In this document: one piece after another, positions 1 through 6,640 of the stretch | How the letters are laid out: the number at the start of each line of letters is the position of its first letter | Numbering within the stretch: the stretch's first letter is position 1 | Source of the DNA: an uncultured Collinsella sp. | GTDB taxonomy: Bacteria; Actinomycetota; Coriobacteriia; Coriobacteriales; Coriobacteriaceae | Reading direction: 5' to 3' | Assembly (NCBI GenBank): GCA_959602875.1 | Contig: CAUGVQ010000079.1 | Coordinates: forward strand, 1-9,942 | Length of the DNA stretch: 9,942 bases | Translations under genes and position numbers: made by a program | Notes under the pieces: generated by a model | What the model was told of the DNA's origin: nothing | Database searches by the model: none | What the model saw: the letters and a program-made list of their open reading frames with translations, nothing else

Positions 1-101
1 TGCGGGAAACGCTCTGCGGGCTCCCCGTGCGCCCTCGCAATCAAACTTACATTTTCCCGTATTGTCGGAACCCGTTTTCATTCATTTGAAAGGAGCCGTC
101 T

Positions 102-734
102 GTGGCCGAGAACTTGTGTGACTTGAGCTGTACCGAGTTTGCCGGGCTGCTTGCCGCCAAGGTGCCCGCGCCCGGCGGTGGTGGCGCGGCGGCGATGGCG
201 GGCGCTCTGGCGGTCGCACTCTGCTCCATGGCGGGCAACTTCACCGCCGGCAAGGCGCGCTACGCTGCGGTCGAGGACGACATGCAGCGCATTCTCGACG
301 AGGCGGAGTCCCTCCGTGCGGATCTGCTCGCTCTCGTAGAGGCGGATGCCCATGCCTTCGAGCCGCTCGCCCAAGCCTACAAGATCCCCGCGGACGATCC
401 GGGGAAGACCCGTGCGCTCGAGACGGCGCTTCACGGCGCCTGCGCGGTCCCGCTCGACATCATGCGCGCCTGTGCCCACGCCCTCGACCTGCTTGAGGAG
501 ATGGGGGAGAAGGGAAGTCGCATGATGCGCTCGGATGTTGGCTGCGGTGCGGCGCTTGCCGCCGGTGCCCTTCGCGCAGCGCATCTGACGGTGCTCGTCA
601 ACACCACATCGCTCGCCGGCGACCCTGTTGCGCGCGCCTTTGAGGACGAGGCGGACGAGCTGCTCTCGGCCTATATACCGCGCGCCGACACACTCGCCGC
701 GGGCATCGCCGCCGCGATTCGCGAGGGGGTGTGA
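102..734 (+). CDS. fchA: Methenyl-THF cyclohydrolase / formimino-THF cyclodeaminase (FTCD-C family)
   Basis: A 210-residue single-domain protein of the FTCD cyclodeaminase family, full length for the stand-alone bacterial form. Seen: the family glycine-rich segment PAPGGGGAAAMAGAL (residues 22-36), the VEADAHAF segment (79-86, with the family's conserved Asp) and RSDVGCGAALAAGAL (143-157) followed by VLVN. The family removes ammonia from 5-formimino-THF or hydrolyses 5,10-methenyl-THF to 10-formyl-THF in the cytosol. Because the adjacent FolD lacks its cyclohydrolase residues, I infer that the cyclohydrolase reaction is the main job here. No histidine-degradation gene is nearby to favour formimino transfer. 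The GTG start is chosen because AAAGGAG lies 6-7 bases upstream (89-95). It is the first visible gene of a folate operon, and its stop is 2 bases before the folD ATG. Family assignment is firm; the exact reaction is inferred. Confidence 0.9.
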   Translation: MAENLCDLSCTEFAGLLAAKVPAPGGGGAAAMAGALAVALCSMAGNFTAGKARYAAVEDDMQRILDEAESLRADLLALVEADAHAFEPLAQAYKIPADDPGKTRALETALHGACAVPLDIMRACAHALDLLEEMGEKGSRMMRSDVGCGAALAAGALRAAHLTVLVNTTSLAGDPVARAFEDEADELLSAYIPRADTLAAGIAAAIREGV

Positions 735-736
735 GG

Positions 737-1594
737 ATGGCAGAGCTTTTGCGCGGCGCCCCGGTGGCCAAGATGCTGACCAAGGAGGTCGCCGAGCGCG
801 CTGCGCGCCTCGCTGCCGCCGGTGTCACGCCCAAACTTGCAATCGTACGCGTGGGGGATAACCCAAGCGACGGCGCCTACGTGCGCGGTGCGCTCAAACG
901 CGCCGAGCGTGCCGGTGTCGAGATCGAGCTCGTCTCCCTGCCCGATACGATCTCGCAAGAGGAGCTTATGGGCGAGATTGCCCGTATCAATGCCGACCGC
1001 TCCATACATGCCTGCTTGCTTTTGCGCCCCTTGCCGGCGCACATGGACGAGTCTGCTGTTTGCGCGGCTCTTGCACCCGAGAAAGACGTCGACGGCATCA
1101 CGCCGGGCTCCCTCTTTGGCGTCTTTGCCGGGGAACAAACCGGATTTGCCCCGTGCACGGCGGAGGCGGTCGTTGAGTTGCTCGAGCGCTCAGGCGTCGA
1201 GATTGCCGGCTCGCGCGTGACCGTCGTCGGCCGTTCGCTTGTCATCGGCAGGCCCGTCGCCATGCTGCTTATGGGTAAAAACGCTACCGTCACCATCTGC
1301 CACACCAAGACGCACGACCTCGCCTCTGAGTGCGCGCGTGCGGACATCCTGGTCGTCGCTGCGGGCCATGCCGCCACGGTGGGGGCATCTGCCGTACGTG
1401 CCGGACAGGTCGTCGTCGATGTGGGCATCAACGTGGATGAAACCGGCGCCCTTGTGGGAGACGTCGCATTCGACGAGGTCGAGCCTCTCGTGCGCGCCAT
1501 CACGCCCGTGCCGGGAGGGGTTGGGGCGGTCACCACGGCCGTCCTTATGAAGCATGTTGTCGAGGCCGCCGAGCGCGCGGCCCAGAAGGGATAG
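737..1594 (+). CDS. folD: FolD: 5,10-methylene-THF dehydrogenase, probably lacking cyclohydrolase activity
   Basis: A 285-residue FolD protein, normal length for the family, which normally oxidises methylene-THF with NADP and hydrolyses the methenyl product. Seen: the THF-binding half with VGDNP (40-44 region) and KDVDG (116-120), the nucleotide-binding half with VVGRSLVIGRP (163-173), CHTKT (188-192) and the C-terminal signature TPVPGGVG (256-263). Odd: the YxxxK motif reads Y48-VRG-A52, so the catalytic Lys is Ala; the nearby K54 is the second, non-catalytic Lys. The usual VQLPLP reads LLRPLP, so the key Gln is Leu96. In studied homologues these two residues serve cyclohydrolase activity, so I infer a mainly monofunctional dehydrogenase paired with the upstream FchA. 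ATG 737 is preferred over GTG 731 because GAGGGGG (723-729) is 7 bases from the ATG but only 1 base from the GTG. It ends 2 bases before folE. Confidence 0.95.
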   Translation: MAELLRGAPVAKMLTKEVAERAARLAAAGVTPKLAIVRVGDNPSDGAYVRGALKRAERAGVEIELVSLPDTISQEELMGEIARINADRSIHACLLLRPLPAHMDESAVCAALAPEKDVDGITPGSLFGVFAGEQTGFAPCTAEAVVELLERSGVEIAGSRVTVVGRSLVIGRPVAMLLMGKNATVTICHTKTHDLASECARADILVVAAGHAATVGASAVRAGQVVVDVGINVDETGALVGDVAFDEVEPLVRAITPVPGGVGAVTTAVLMKHVVEAAERAAQKG

Positions 1595-1596
1595 CC

Positions 1597-2169
1597 ATGG
1601 CAGTAGATCTAGAGCGCGCGCAGGCTGCCGTACGGGAGTTTTTGCTGGCGGTAGGTGAGGACCCCGACCGCCCGGGTCTCATCGAGACGCCCGACCGGGT
1701 CGCCCGGGCTGCCGCCGAGCTTTTTGGCGGCTACGATGAGGACCCTGCCGTGCACCTGCGCAAGCAGTTCCACGAGAGCGATAACGAGGAGATGGTGATC
1801 GTGCGCGACATCCCTTTCTCCTCTATGTGCGAGCACCATATCCTGCCGTTCACAGGCAAGGCGCATGTCGCCTATATCCCGCGCGCCGGCCGTATCACCG
1901 GCCTTTCCAAGATTGCCCGCTGCGTATCGGGCTTTGCGCATCGCATGCAGCTGCAGGAGCGCCTGACCGCCCAGATCGCCGATGCCCTTATGGCGGAGCT
2001 CGAGCCGCTCGGCGTGCTCGTGGTGCTTGAGGCGGAGCACACCTGCATGACCATGCGCGGCGTACGTGCTGCAGGCGCCCTCACCGTCACCTCGGCGGTC
2101 CGCGGCGGCTTCAAGAACGATATCAAGACGCGCGAGGAAGCCCTGCGTCTGATCGGGCTCAATGGCTAG
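1597..2169 (+). CDS. folE: GTP cyclohydrolase I
   Basis: A 190-residue type I GTP cyclohydrolase, the usual size of the catalytic core. It converts GTP to 7,8-dihydroneopterin triphosphate, the first step of folate (and of some other pterin) synthesis, as a cytosolic zinc enzyme that is normally a decamer. Seen: N-terminal EDPDRPGLIETPDRVA (21-36), the zinc and catalytic motif CEHHILPF (78-85; zinc by Cys78 and His81, His80 catalytic), a conserved IPRAGRITGLSKIARCV stretch (94-110), QLQERLT (118-124) and the third zinc ligand Cys150 in HTCMTMRG. All expected ligands are present, so it looks active. The ATG start follows GAAGGG (1585-1590) by 6 bases and lies 2 bases after the folD stop. Its last codons overlap the next gene by 8 bases. 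No folB, folK or folP is present in the window, so the rest of pterin synthesis must be encoded elsewhere or be absent. Confidence 0.96.
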   Translation: MAVDLERAQAAVREFLLAVGEDPDRPGLIETPDRVARAAAELFGGYDEDPAVHLRKQFHESDNEEMVIVRDIPFSSMCEHHILPFTGKAHVAYIPRAGRITGLSKIARCVSGFAHRMQLQERLTAQIADALMAELEPLGVLVVLEAEHTCMTMRGVRAAGALTVTSAVRGGFKNDIKTREEALRLIGLNG

Positions 2170-2752
2170 TGAAAAAGACATTCTCCGGCGGCAGCTTCGC
2201 GCCTCGCGCGATGCCGTGCCGGCAGATAAGCGCTGCGAGCGCGACGCGTGCATTGCCGAGCACGTTCGCTACCTTCCATGCTGGAGCGACGCTCGGGTAC
2301 TGTTCTGCTACCTTTCGATGGGGTCGGAGTCAGAGACGCGTCAGTTGATCGAGAGTGCGTGGCGCGAGGGCAAGCACGTGCTCCTTCCGCGTGTTGTGCC
2401 CGATTCCCCGGTGCTTGCATGGCATTATGTGGACGATTTCTCCCATCTTGCGCGCAGTGCCTTTGGCATTTTCGAACCGGTACCGGGCGTACACCCAACC
2501 TGCCCTTTCTCCACCATGATGGAGCTCGAGGGAGCGGTCGCCATCGTTCCGGGCATCGCGTTCGACCGTCGCGGTTTTCGGTTGGGATATGGCGGGGGCT
2601 ATTACGACCGGTTCCTCGCAGCTTTTCGCGGCACCTCGATAGGGATTTGTTTCTCAGACGCTGTGCGCGACGATCTGGGCAGCGACGGATGCCTCGACCC
2701 ATGGGACCGTGCCGTGGATATCTTGGTGACCGAGGAGGGTGTCGTGCGGTAA
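2162..2752 (+). CDS. fau: 5-formyltetrahydrofolate cyclo-ligase (methenyl-THF synthetase)
   Basis: A 196-residue protein of the 5-FTHF cyclo-ligase family, of typical length. It uses ATP to turn 5-formyl-THF, a side product and storage form, back into 5,10-methenyl-THF, which feeds the FchA/FolD reactions encoded just upstream. Seen: the basic N-terminus KDILRRQLRASRDAV (5-19), FGIFEP (101-106) and the family's nucleotide/substrate loop from residue 130 to 152, including GIAFDRRGFRLGYGGGYYDR (131-150). The start ATG lies inside the folE stop region (ATGGCTAG, 8-base overlap). No good Shine-Dalgarno precedes it, so it is likely translated by coupling to folE. The symbol follows E. coli fau/ygfA; the Bacillus name is yqgN. 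Confidence 0.93.
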   Translation: MASEKDILRRQLRASRDAVPADKRCERDACIAEHVRYLPCWSDARVLFCYLSMGSESETRQLIESAWREGKHVLLPRVVPDSPVLAWHYVDDFSHLARSAFGIFEPVPGVHPTCPFSTMMELEGAVAIVPGIAFDRRGFRLGYGGGYYDRFLAAFRGTSIGICFSDAVRDDLGSDGCLDPWDRAVDILVTEEGVVR

Positions 2753-2806
2753 GACGGGTTGCGTCCGCTGAGGTGCCTCGTTAAGCTGTACGGTGCCGTT
2801 ACGCTT

Positions 2807-2825
2807 GGCGGTGCAGGGGACCGCC
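2807..2825. other. Inverted repeat in the fau-folC gap
   Basis: A perfect 6-bp inverted repeat GGCGGT / ACCGCC with a 7-base loop, in the 151-bp gap between fau and folC. No T-run follows, so it is not a clear intrinsic terminator. It could act as a processing or attenuation hairpin between the four coupled genes and folC, or be chance in GC-rich DNA. No convincing promoter was found in this gap. Confidence 0.25.
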
Positions 2826-2903
2826 GTGTTCAAAAACGTGATTCTTCGCATTTCTTGCGGCTATGGGCCGCGGTGGCGAATTAATACCAAGGGGGCTCAC
2901 ACG

Positions 2904-4283
2904 ATGGGCGAGCAAGTTAGGGATGAGCGTGTTTATCAGGTGCCGTTTGGCATCGAGGAGCTTTCATTTGAAGAGGCTGTTGCGCTCGCGGCAGATACCG
3001 GGGTCATCTCGGGAGACGCCGGCCCGCTTCTGGAAACCGTTATCGATATGCTCGACGAGCTCGGCCGTCCTGACGGCTATTTCGATTGCCTGCAGGTTGC
3101 GGGTACCAACGGCAAGACATCTACTGCACGCTTCTGCGCAGCCATCCTTGCCGGAGAAGGCCTCCGCTCTGCCCTCTATACGTCCCCCCAGCTCGTCCGT
3201 TACCCCGAGCGTATGGAGATAGCGGGTCAGGTTGTTTCCGACGAGGCGTTCGCCCACGGCGTGTCGGCTGCCCGCGCGGCGGGCGAGCGTGTGAACGCGC
3301 GCCGCACCGCAGCGGGGGAGAGCGCCTATAACATCACGCCGTTCGATCTGCTCACGGTCGCCGCGCTCGTCATTTTTGCGGAGGCGCGCATTGACGTGGC
3401 GGTGCTTGAGGTGGGTATGGGCGGCCGTTGGGATGCCACGAGCGCGACCGACCCGGTTGCCGTCGCTATCACGGGCATCGGTCTCGATCATATGAGGATC
3501 CTGGGGGACACGCTCGCCGCTATCGCGGGTGAGAAGGCGGCTGTCATCAAGCCGGGTCGCTCCGTCGTGCTCGGTGAGGGCACGCATGAGCCGAGCGTCC
3601 AGCGCGTGATGGACGAGCGCTGCCGCGCCTGCGGTGTGGTGCCGGCGGTCTCTAGCCATGTACTGCTCACGACGCCCGCGCATCTGGGAGACGCGTTTGA
3701 GTTCTCCACCACCACGCGTCGCGCCATCTACACGCCCCGTCTGCGCAAGCCCGTCTATCAGGCCCAGAACGCCGCGTGCGCCATACAGCTTGCCGAGGAT
3801 TACCTCGACCGACCGTTGGATGAAACGGCGCTCGAGGCCAGCCTCATCGACTGCCCGACGCCCGGGCGCTTCGATACGGTCCGTCGTGACCCTCTGGTGC
3901 TCATTGACGCGTGCCACAACCCGCAGTCCTGTGAGGTGTTCGTTACGGCTCTCGATGAGATTGCGCCCTCCATCGCCGATCGTCCGACGCTTTTAATCGC
4001 TGCCCTGACGGACAAGGATGTCGCCGGCATCGTCGATGTGCTCGTTTCGGCGTTCCCGTATGTCGCGGTCACGCAGACCACCTCGGACCGCGCGATGGCG
4101 GCAGAAGACCTTGCCGCTATCGTTGGGGATACGCTGCGGGCTCTGGGTCGTCCTGAGACGGATCTGGTCGGGGTGCACCCCTCGGTTGAAGCCGCGCTTG
4201 ATGTCCTCACGAGCCAAGGGCGTGCGGTGCTCGCTGCTGGCACTATCACGCTTGCCGGTGAGGTGGCTGGCCTGTTCCGGTAA
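2904..4283 (+). CDS. folC: FolC: folylpolyglutamate synthase / dihydrofolate synthase
   Basis: A 459-residue Mur-ligase-type enzyme that adds glutamate to (dihydro)pteroate or folates with ATP, in the cytosol, retaining cofactors made by the upstream genes. Seen: P-loop AGTNGKTST (66-74), YTSPQL (92-97) with ERM (102-104), EVGMGGRWDATS (169-180), the metal-site segment GLDHMRILGDT (193-203), AGEKAAVIKPG (208-218, with the Lys usually carbamylated, K211), and C-terminal-domain DACHNPQS. Variant positions: SPQL where SPHL is usual, DATS where DATN is usual, and DACHNP for the usual DGAHNP or similar, so substrate preference may differ. The start at 2904 is chosen because AGGGGG (2890-2895) lies 8 bases upstream and homology begins shortly after; an in-frame start at 2793 would add 37 residues with no family likeness. 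It may be read through from fau or have its own start. Confidence 0.92.
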   Translation: MGEQVRDERVYQVPFGIEELSFEEAVALAADTGVISGDAGPLLETVIDMLDELGRPDGYFDCLQVAGTNGKTSTARFCAAILAGEGLRSALYTSPQLVRYPERMEIAGQVVSDEAFAHGVSAARAAGERVNARRTAAGESAYNITPFDLLTVAALVIFAEARIDVAVLEVGMGGRWDATSATDPVAVAITGIGLDHMRILGDTLAAIAGEKAAVIKPGRSVVLGEGTHEPSVQRVMDERCRACGVVPAVSSHVLLTTPAHLGDAFEFSTTTRRAIYTPRLRKPVYQAQNAACAIQLAEDYLDRPLDETALEASLIDCPTPGRFDTVRRDPLVLIDACHNPQSCEVFVTALDEIAPSIADRPTLLIAALTDKDVAGIVDVLVSAFPYVAVTQTTSDRAMAAEDLAAIVGDTLRALGRPETDLVGVHPSVEAALDVLTSQGRAVLAAGTITLAGEVAGLFR

Positions 4284-4336
4284 TGCGCGTATCTAAAAAG
4301 AGCCTTGCGATAGCGTCGCTGCATCAGCCGCGGGCG

Positions 4337-4342
4337 TATACT
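4337..4342 (+). promoter_or_regulatory. Possible -10 box for the permease/CLC operon
   Basis: TATACT matches the sigma-70 -10 consensus at 5 of 6 positions and lies 60 bases upstream of the TauE-family start, in the 118-bp gap after folC. No good -35 is found 16-18 bases upstream (the TTGCGA at 4305-4310 is 26 bases away). It would start a leader of about 53 bases containing the 4356-4376 hairpin. Confidence 0.35.
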
Positions 4343-4355
4343 TAACAGCGCTGCT

Positions 4356-4376
4356 AGGCGGATGCCGGTCCCGCCT
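4356..4376 (+). other. Leader hairpin upstream of the TauE-family gene
   Basis: A perfect 6-bp inverted repeat AGGCGG / CCGCCT with a 9-base loop, between the candidate -10 box and the ribosome-binding site (GAGAGG, 4387-4392). It could be a weak folC terminator (only TGATTT follows), a leader regulatory stem or chance. It vaguely resembles the first stem of the fluoride riboswitch, but the second half of that motif is not seen. Confidence 0.3.
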
Positions 4377-4401
4377 GATTTCGATAGAGAGGCTCACACT
4401 C

Positions 4402-5190
4402 GTGTACGTACTGTTTTTCCTCATCAGTTTCGGCGCATCGATCATCGGTGCCATCTGCGGCATCGGCGGCGGCGTGATCATCAAACCGGTGCTCGACGCG
4501 AGCGGCACGCTTCTTCCCGGGACCATCAATTTCCTCTCTGGCTGCACCGTGCTCGCCATGACGTGCTATTCGGTCCTCCGCAACCGACTTTCGGGTGCGA
4601 CCTCTATCGATGGTAAGACGGCGCTTCCGCTCGCGGTTGGCGCGGCGGTGGGCGGTCTTGCCGGAAAGCAGCTCTTTGATGTTGTCGAGGGGCTGTTTCC
4701 CGATCCGGCGCTAGCCGGTGCGGTCCAGGCCATAGCGCTCGGTATCATCACCCTCGGCACCCTTGCCTATAACCTCAACAAGGACCGCATCAAGACGCTC
4801 GAGATCGCCGGGGCCGCGGCGTGCGTCGTCATCGGCTTTGCGCTCGGTGTCATGTCCTCCTTCTTGGGCATCGGCGGCGGCCCCATCAACCTCGTGGTGC
4901 TCTACTTCTTCTTCAGTATGGGCACCAAGCAGGCAGCACAGAACTCGCTCTTCATCATTCTCTGCTCGCAGGCAACGAGCACCATCACGAGCCTGCCCAC
5001 CGTGGACTTCAGCGTCATCGATGTGACTCTCATCATCGGCATGATCTTCTGCGGCATCATGGGCGGCGTCTGCGGGCGTATCATCAACAAGCGCATTGAC
5101 GAGAAGCACGTTGACAAGCTCTTTAGCGGCCTCATGGTCGTTATCGTCCTCGTGTGCATCTACAATGCCGCAAAGCACCTCATCGGCTAG
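4402..5190 (+). CDS. TauE/SafE-family (DUF81) membrane permease
   Basis: A 262-residue integral membrane protein of the TauE/SafE family, of typical length. Seen: about eight hydrophobic segments arranged as two related halves, each with the family's glycine motif: CGIGGG ending at residue 24 and LGIGGG ending at residue 160. A charged loop (NLNKDRIKTLE, 124-134) separates the halves. Characterised members export or import sulfite, sulfoacetate and other small organic or inorganic anions, so substrate cannot be read from sequence. The GTG start has GAGAGG (4387-4392) 9 bases upstream, and hydrophobic residues begin at once, as in the family. It is followed 22 bases later by a CLC anion/proton antiporter. 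I infer that both are co-expressed and deal with anion traffic across the membrane. The family call is firm; substrate is unknown. Confidence 0.88.
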   Translation: MYVLFFLISFGASIIGAICGIGGGVIIKPVLDASGTLLPGTINFLSGCTVLAMTCYSVLRNRLSGATSIDGKTALPLAVGAAVGGLAGKQLFDVVEGLFPDPALAGAVQAIALGIITLGTLAYNLNKDRIKTLEIAGAAACVVIGFALGVMSSFLGIGGGPINLVVLYFFFSMGTKQAAQNSLFIILCSQATSTITSLPTVDFSVIDVTLIIGMIFCGIMGGVCGRIINKRIDEKHVDKLFSGLMVVIVLVCIYNAAKHLIG

Positions 5191-5212
5191 GTGCGATCGG
5201 AGGCGTTCGCGA

Positions 5213-6598
5213 GTGGGCGAGATCGGATCAGACGAAGGAGCACGAGTCGGCGCGGGCCGGATCGGCGACGCACTGAACATCGAGGGCGTGCGCATGCAGG
5301 AGCGCATCCTCAAGATGGATGCCGAACGTGGTCTGCGCAACCTCAGGGACTCCACGCGCTTGATGCTGCTCGTACTTCTGGTCTCCGTGCCCATGGGTGT
5401 GGCGGCCTGGGCGTTTCTTGCTGCGCTCGACGCGGTCACCGCTTTTCGCGAGGCGCACGGCTGGCCCGTGTTTCTGCTCTTGCCCTTGGTGGGCGTCTTC
5501 ACCGCTTGGCTCTACCGCGTCCACGGCAAGGATGCCGCACGCGGAAACAATCTCGTTATTGACTGCGCCGTAACCGGCAGCGTTATTCCCCGGCGCATGG
5601 CGCCCTTCACGTTCGTGTGCTCGGTGGCAACGCATCTCGCAGGCGGCTCTGCCGGCCGCGAGGGGACGGCGGTGCAGATTGGCGGGACCATTGCCGATGC
5701 GGTCTCTCGCGTGTTCAAGCTCAAGGAGTACGATCACCGCGATCTTATGATGGCGGGCATCTCCGCGGCGTTTGGCGGGGTGTTCGGCACGCCGCTTGCG
5801 GGGGCGTTCTTTGGTATGGAGATGTGCTATGTAGGCAAGCTCCACTATGCCGCGGGAATCTATTGTCTTGCTGCGTCTTTTGTGGGAGACACGGTTGCCA
5901 CCTTGCTGGGTACGCCACGCGAGGCATACCTCATCGGCCGCATCCCCGAGATAGATCCGGCAACCATCGCGCTCGCCGTGGGCGCCGGCATTGTCTTTGG
6001 GGTGGCGGCGCGCCTGTTCTCCGGCGCCATACGCCTTATGCGCCGCTTCTACGCCGCGCATATCACCGGGTATCTTCAGGCGGCGCTGGCGGGCGCCACC
6101 GTGTTGCTGGTGACGTATGCGGTGTTTGGTCTTTGGCGCTATGCCGGTCTGTCCTCCTGGCTTGTGGAAGCGGGCTTTGCGGGGGAGACCACACCGTTGG
6201 ATGCCGTCTGCAAGCTCGTCATGACTGCGCTCACGCTCGGTGCCGGTTTCCAGGGTGGCGAGGTGACGCCCCTCTTTGGCATCGGGGCGGCGCTCGGTGG
6301 ATGGATGGGCGGCATCTGCGGGGTCGCCCCGTCCTTCATGGCGGCGCTCGGTATGGTGGGGCTGTTTGGCAGCGCGCTCAACGTGCCCATCACCACCATT
6401 ATGCTCGGCATCGATCTTTTCGGCGGGCATGCGGCGCCCTACTTTGTCATCGTGTCGTTCGTGGGTTACCTCATCGCCGGGCACCGGGGCGTCTACCCCG
6501 CGCAACGCATCGTCACGCCTAAATGGCGTTCTTTGGGAGAAGACGCGGGCGATACCGTCGAACAGGTTATCGAACGGCACCGCGACGGTGTGGTGTAG
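5213..6598 (+). CDS. CLC-family antiporter, likely fluoride/proton type (CLC-F)
   Basis: A multi-spanning CLC protein, 461 residues from GTG 5213. Seen: GNN (111-113) where chloride CLCs have GSGIP; the gate motif GREGT (148-152, Glu150) with T in place of the usual P; GGEVTP (348-353) in place of GGxFxP; and Tyr428 in RGVYPAQ. From memory, the fluoride antiporter CLC-eca has Glu118, Glu318-Val-Thr and Tyr396. The spacings Glu-Glu (200) and Glu-Tyr (278) are the same here, which supports fluoride/H+ exchange for fluoride export. GTG 5213 has GGAGG (5199-5203) 9 bases upstream. ATG 5294 with GAGGG (5282-5286) is a credible alternative giving 434 residues, nearer to the CLC-F length. It sits 22 bases after the TauE-family gene. 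No CBS or TrkA-C tail is present. Databases will probably label it a voltage-gated chloride channel. Confidence 0.88.
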   Translation: MGEIGSDEGARVGAGRIGDALNIEGVRMQERILKMDAERGLRNLRDSTRLMLLVLLVSVPMGVAAWAFLAALDAVTAFREAHGWPVFLLLPLVGVFTAWLYRVHGKDAARGNNLVIDCAVTGSVIPRRMAPFTFVCSVATHLAGGSAGREGTAVQIGGTIADAVSRVFKLKEYDHRDLMMAGISAAFGGVFGTPLAGAFFGMEMCYVGKLHYAAGIYCLAASFVGDTVATLLGTPREAYLIGRIPEIDPATIALAVGAGIVFGVAARLFSGAIRLMRRFYAAHITGYLQAALAGATVLLVTYAVFGLWRYAGLSSWLVEAGFAGETTPLDAVCKLVMTALTLGAGFQGGEVTPLFGIGAALGGWMGGICGVAPSFMAALGMVGLFGSALNVPITTIMLGIDLFGGHAAPYFVIVSFVGYLIAGHRGVYPAQRIVTPKWRSLGEDAGDTVEQVIERHRDGVV

Positions 6599-6640
6599 CG
6601 CTTTGCGCGTTCCCGTTGGAGCTTTCTGACACCTGTTGCG

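Noticed and set aside
3..89. Tail of an upstream coding sequence ending at TGA 87-89
   Set aside because: The 28 codons have no recognisable protein character, and codon use differs from the neighbours; too short to support.
2855..2887. Promoter for folC (TTGCGG ... TAATAC)
   Set aside because: The spacer is 21 bases, and the transcript start would fall on or next to the ribosome-binding site.
2793..2903. N-terminal extension of FolC
   Set aside because: The 37 extra residues have no family likeness and no ribosome-binding site, whereas ATG 2904 has AGGGGG at a good distance.
2964..3917. 317-codon open frame on the minus strand opposite folC
   Set aside because: It is antisense to the conserved P-loop and Mur-ligase motifs of FolC and has no family likeness.
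4283..4345. 20-codon open frame starting inside the folC stop (TAATG)
   Set aside because: It has no suitable ribosome-binding site, overlaps the likely -10 box and shows no known peptide family.
4351..4401. Fluoride riboswitch (crcB motif) before the permease/CLC operon
   Set aside because: Only the first stem has a faint likeness; the conserved downstream GCTGATG...CCTAC segment is absent. Kept only as a low-interest question.
5576..5590. GSVIP in the CLC protein as a chloride selectivity filter
   Set aside because: It is 26 residues before GREG, while the true filter motif should be about 40 before; the upstream GNN fits the position.
5228..6580. 450-codon open frame on the minus strand opposite the CLC gene
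   Set aside because: Its translation is rich in Arg, His and Gly with no motif, and it is antisense to a clear membrane transporter.
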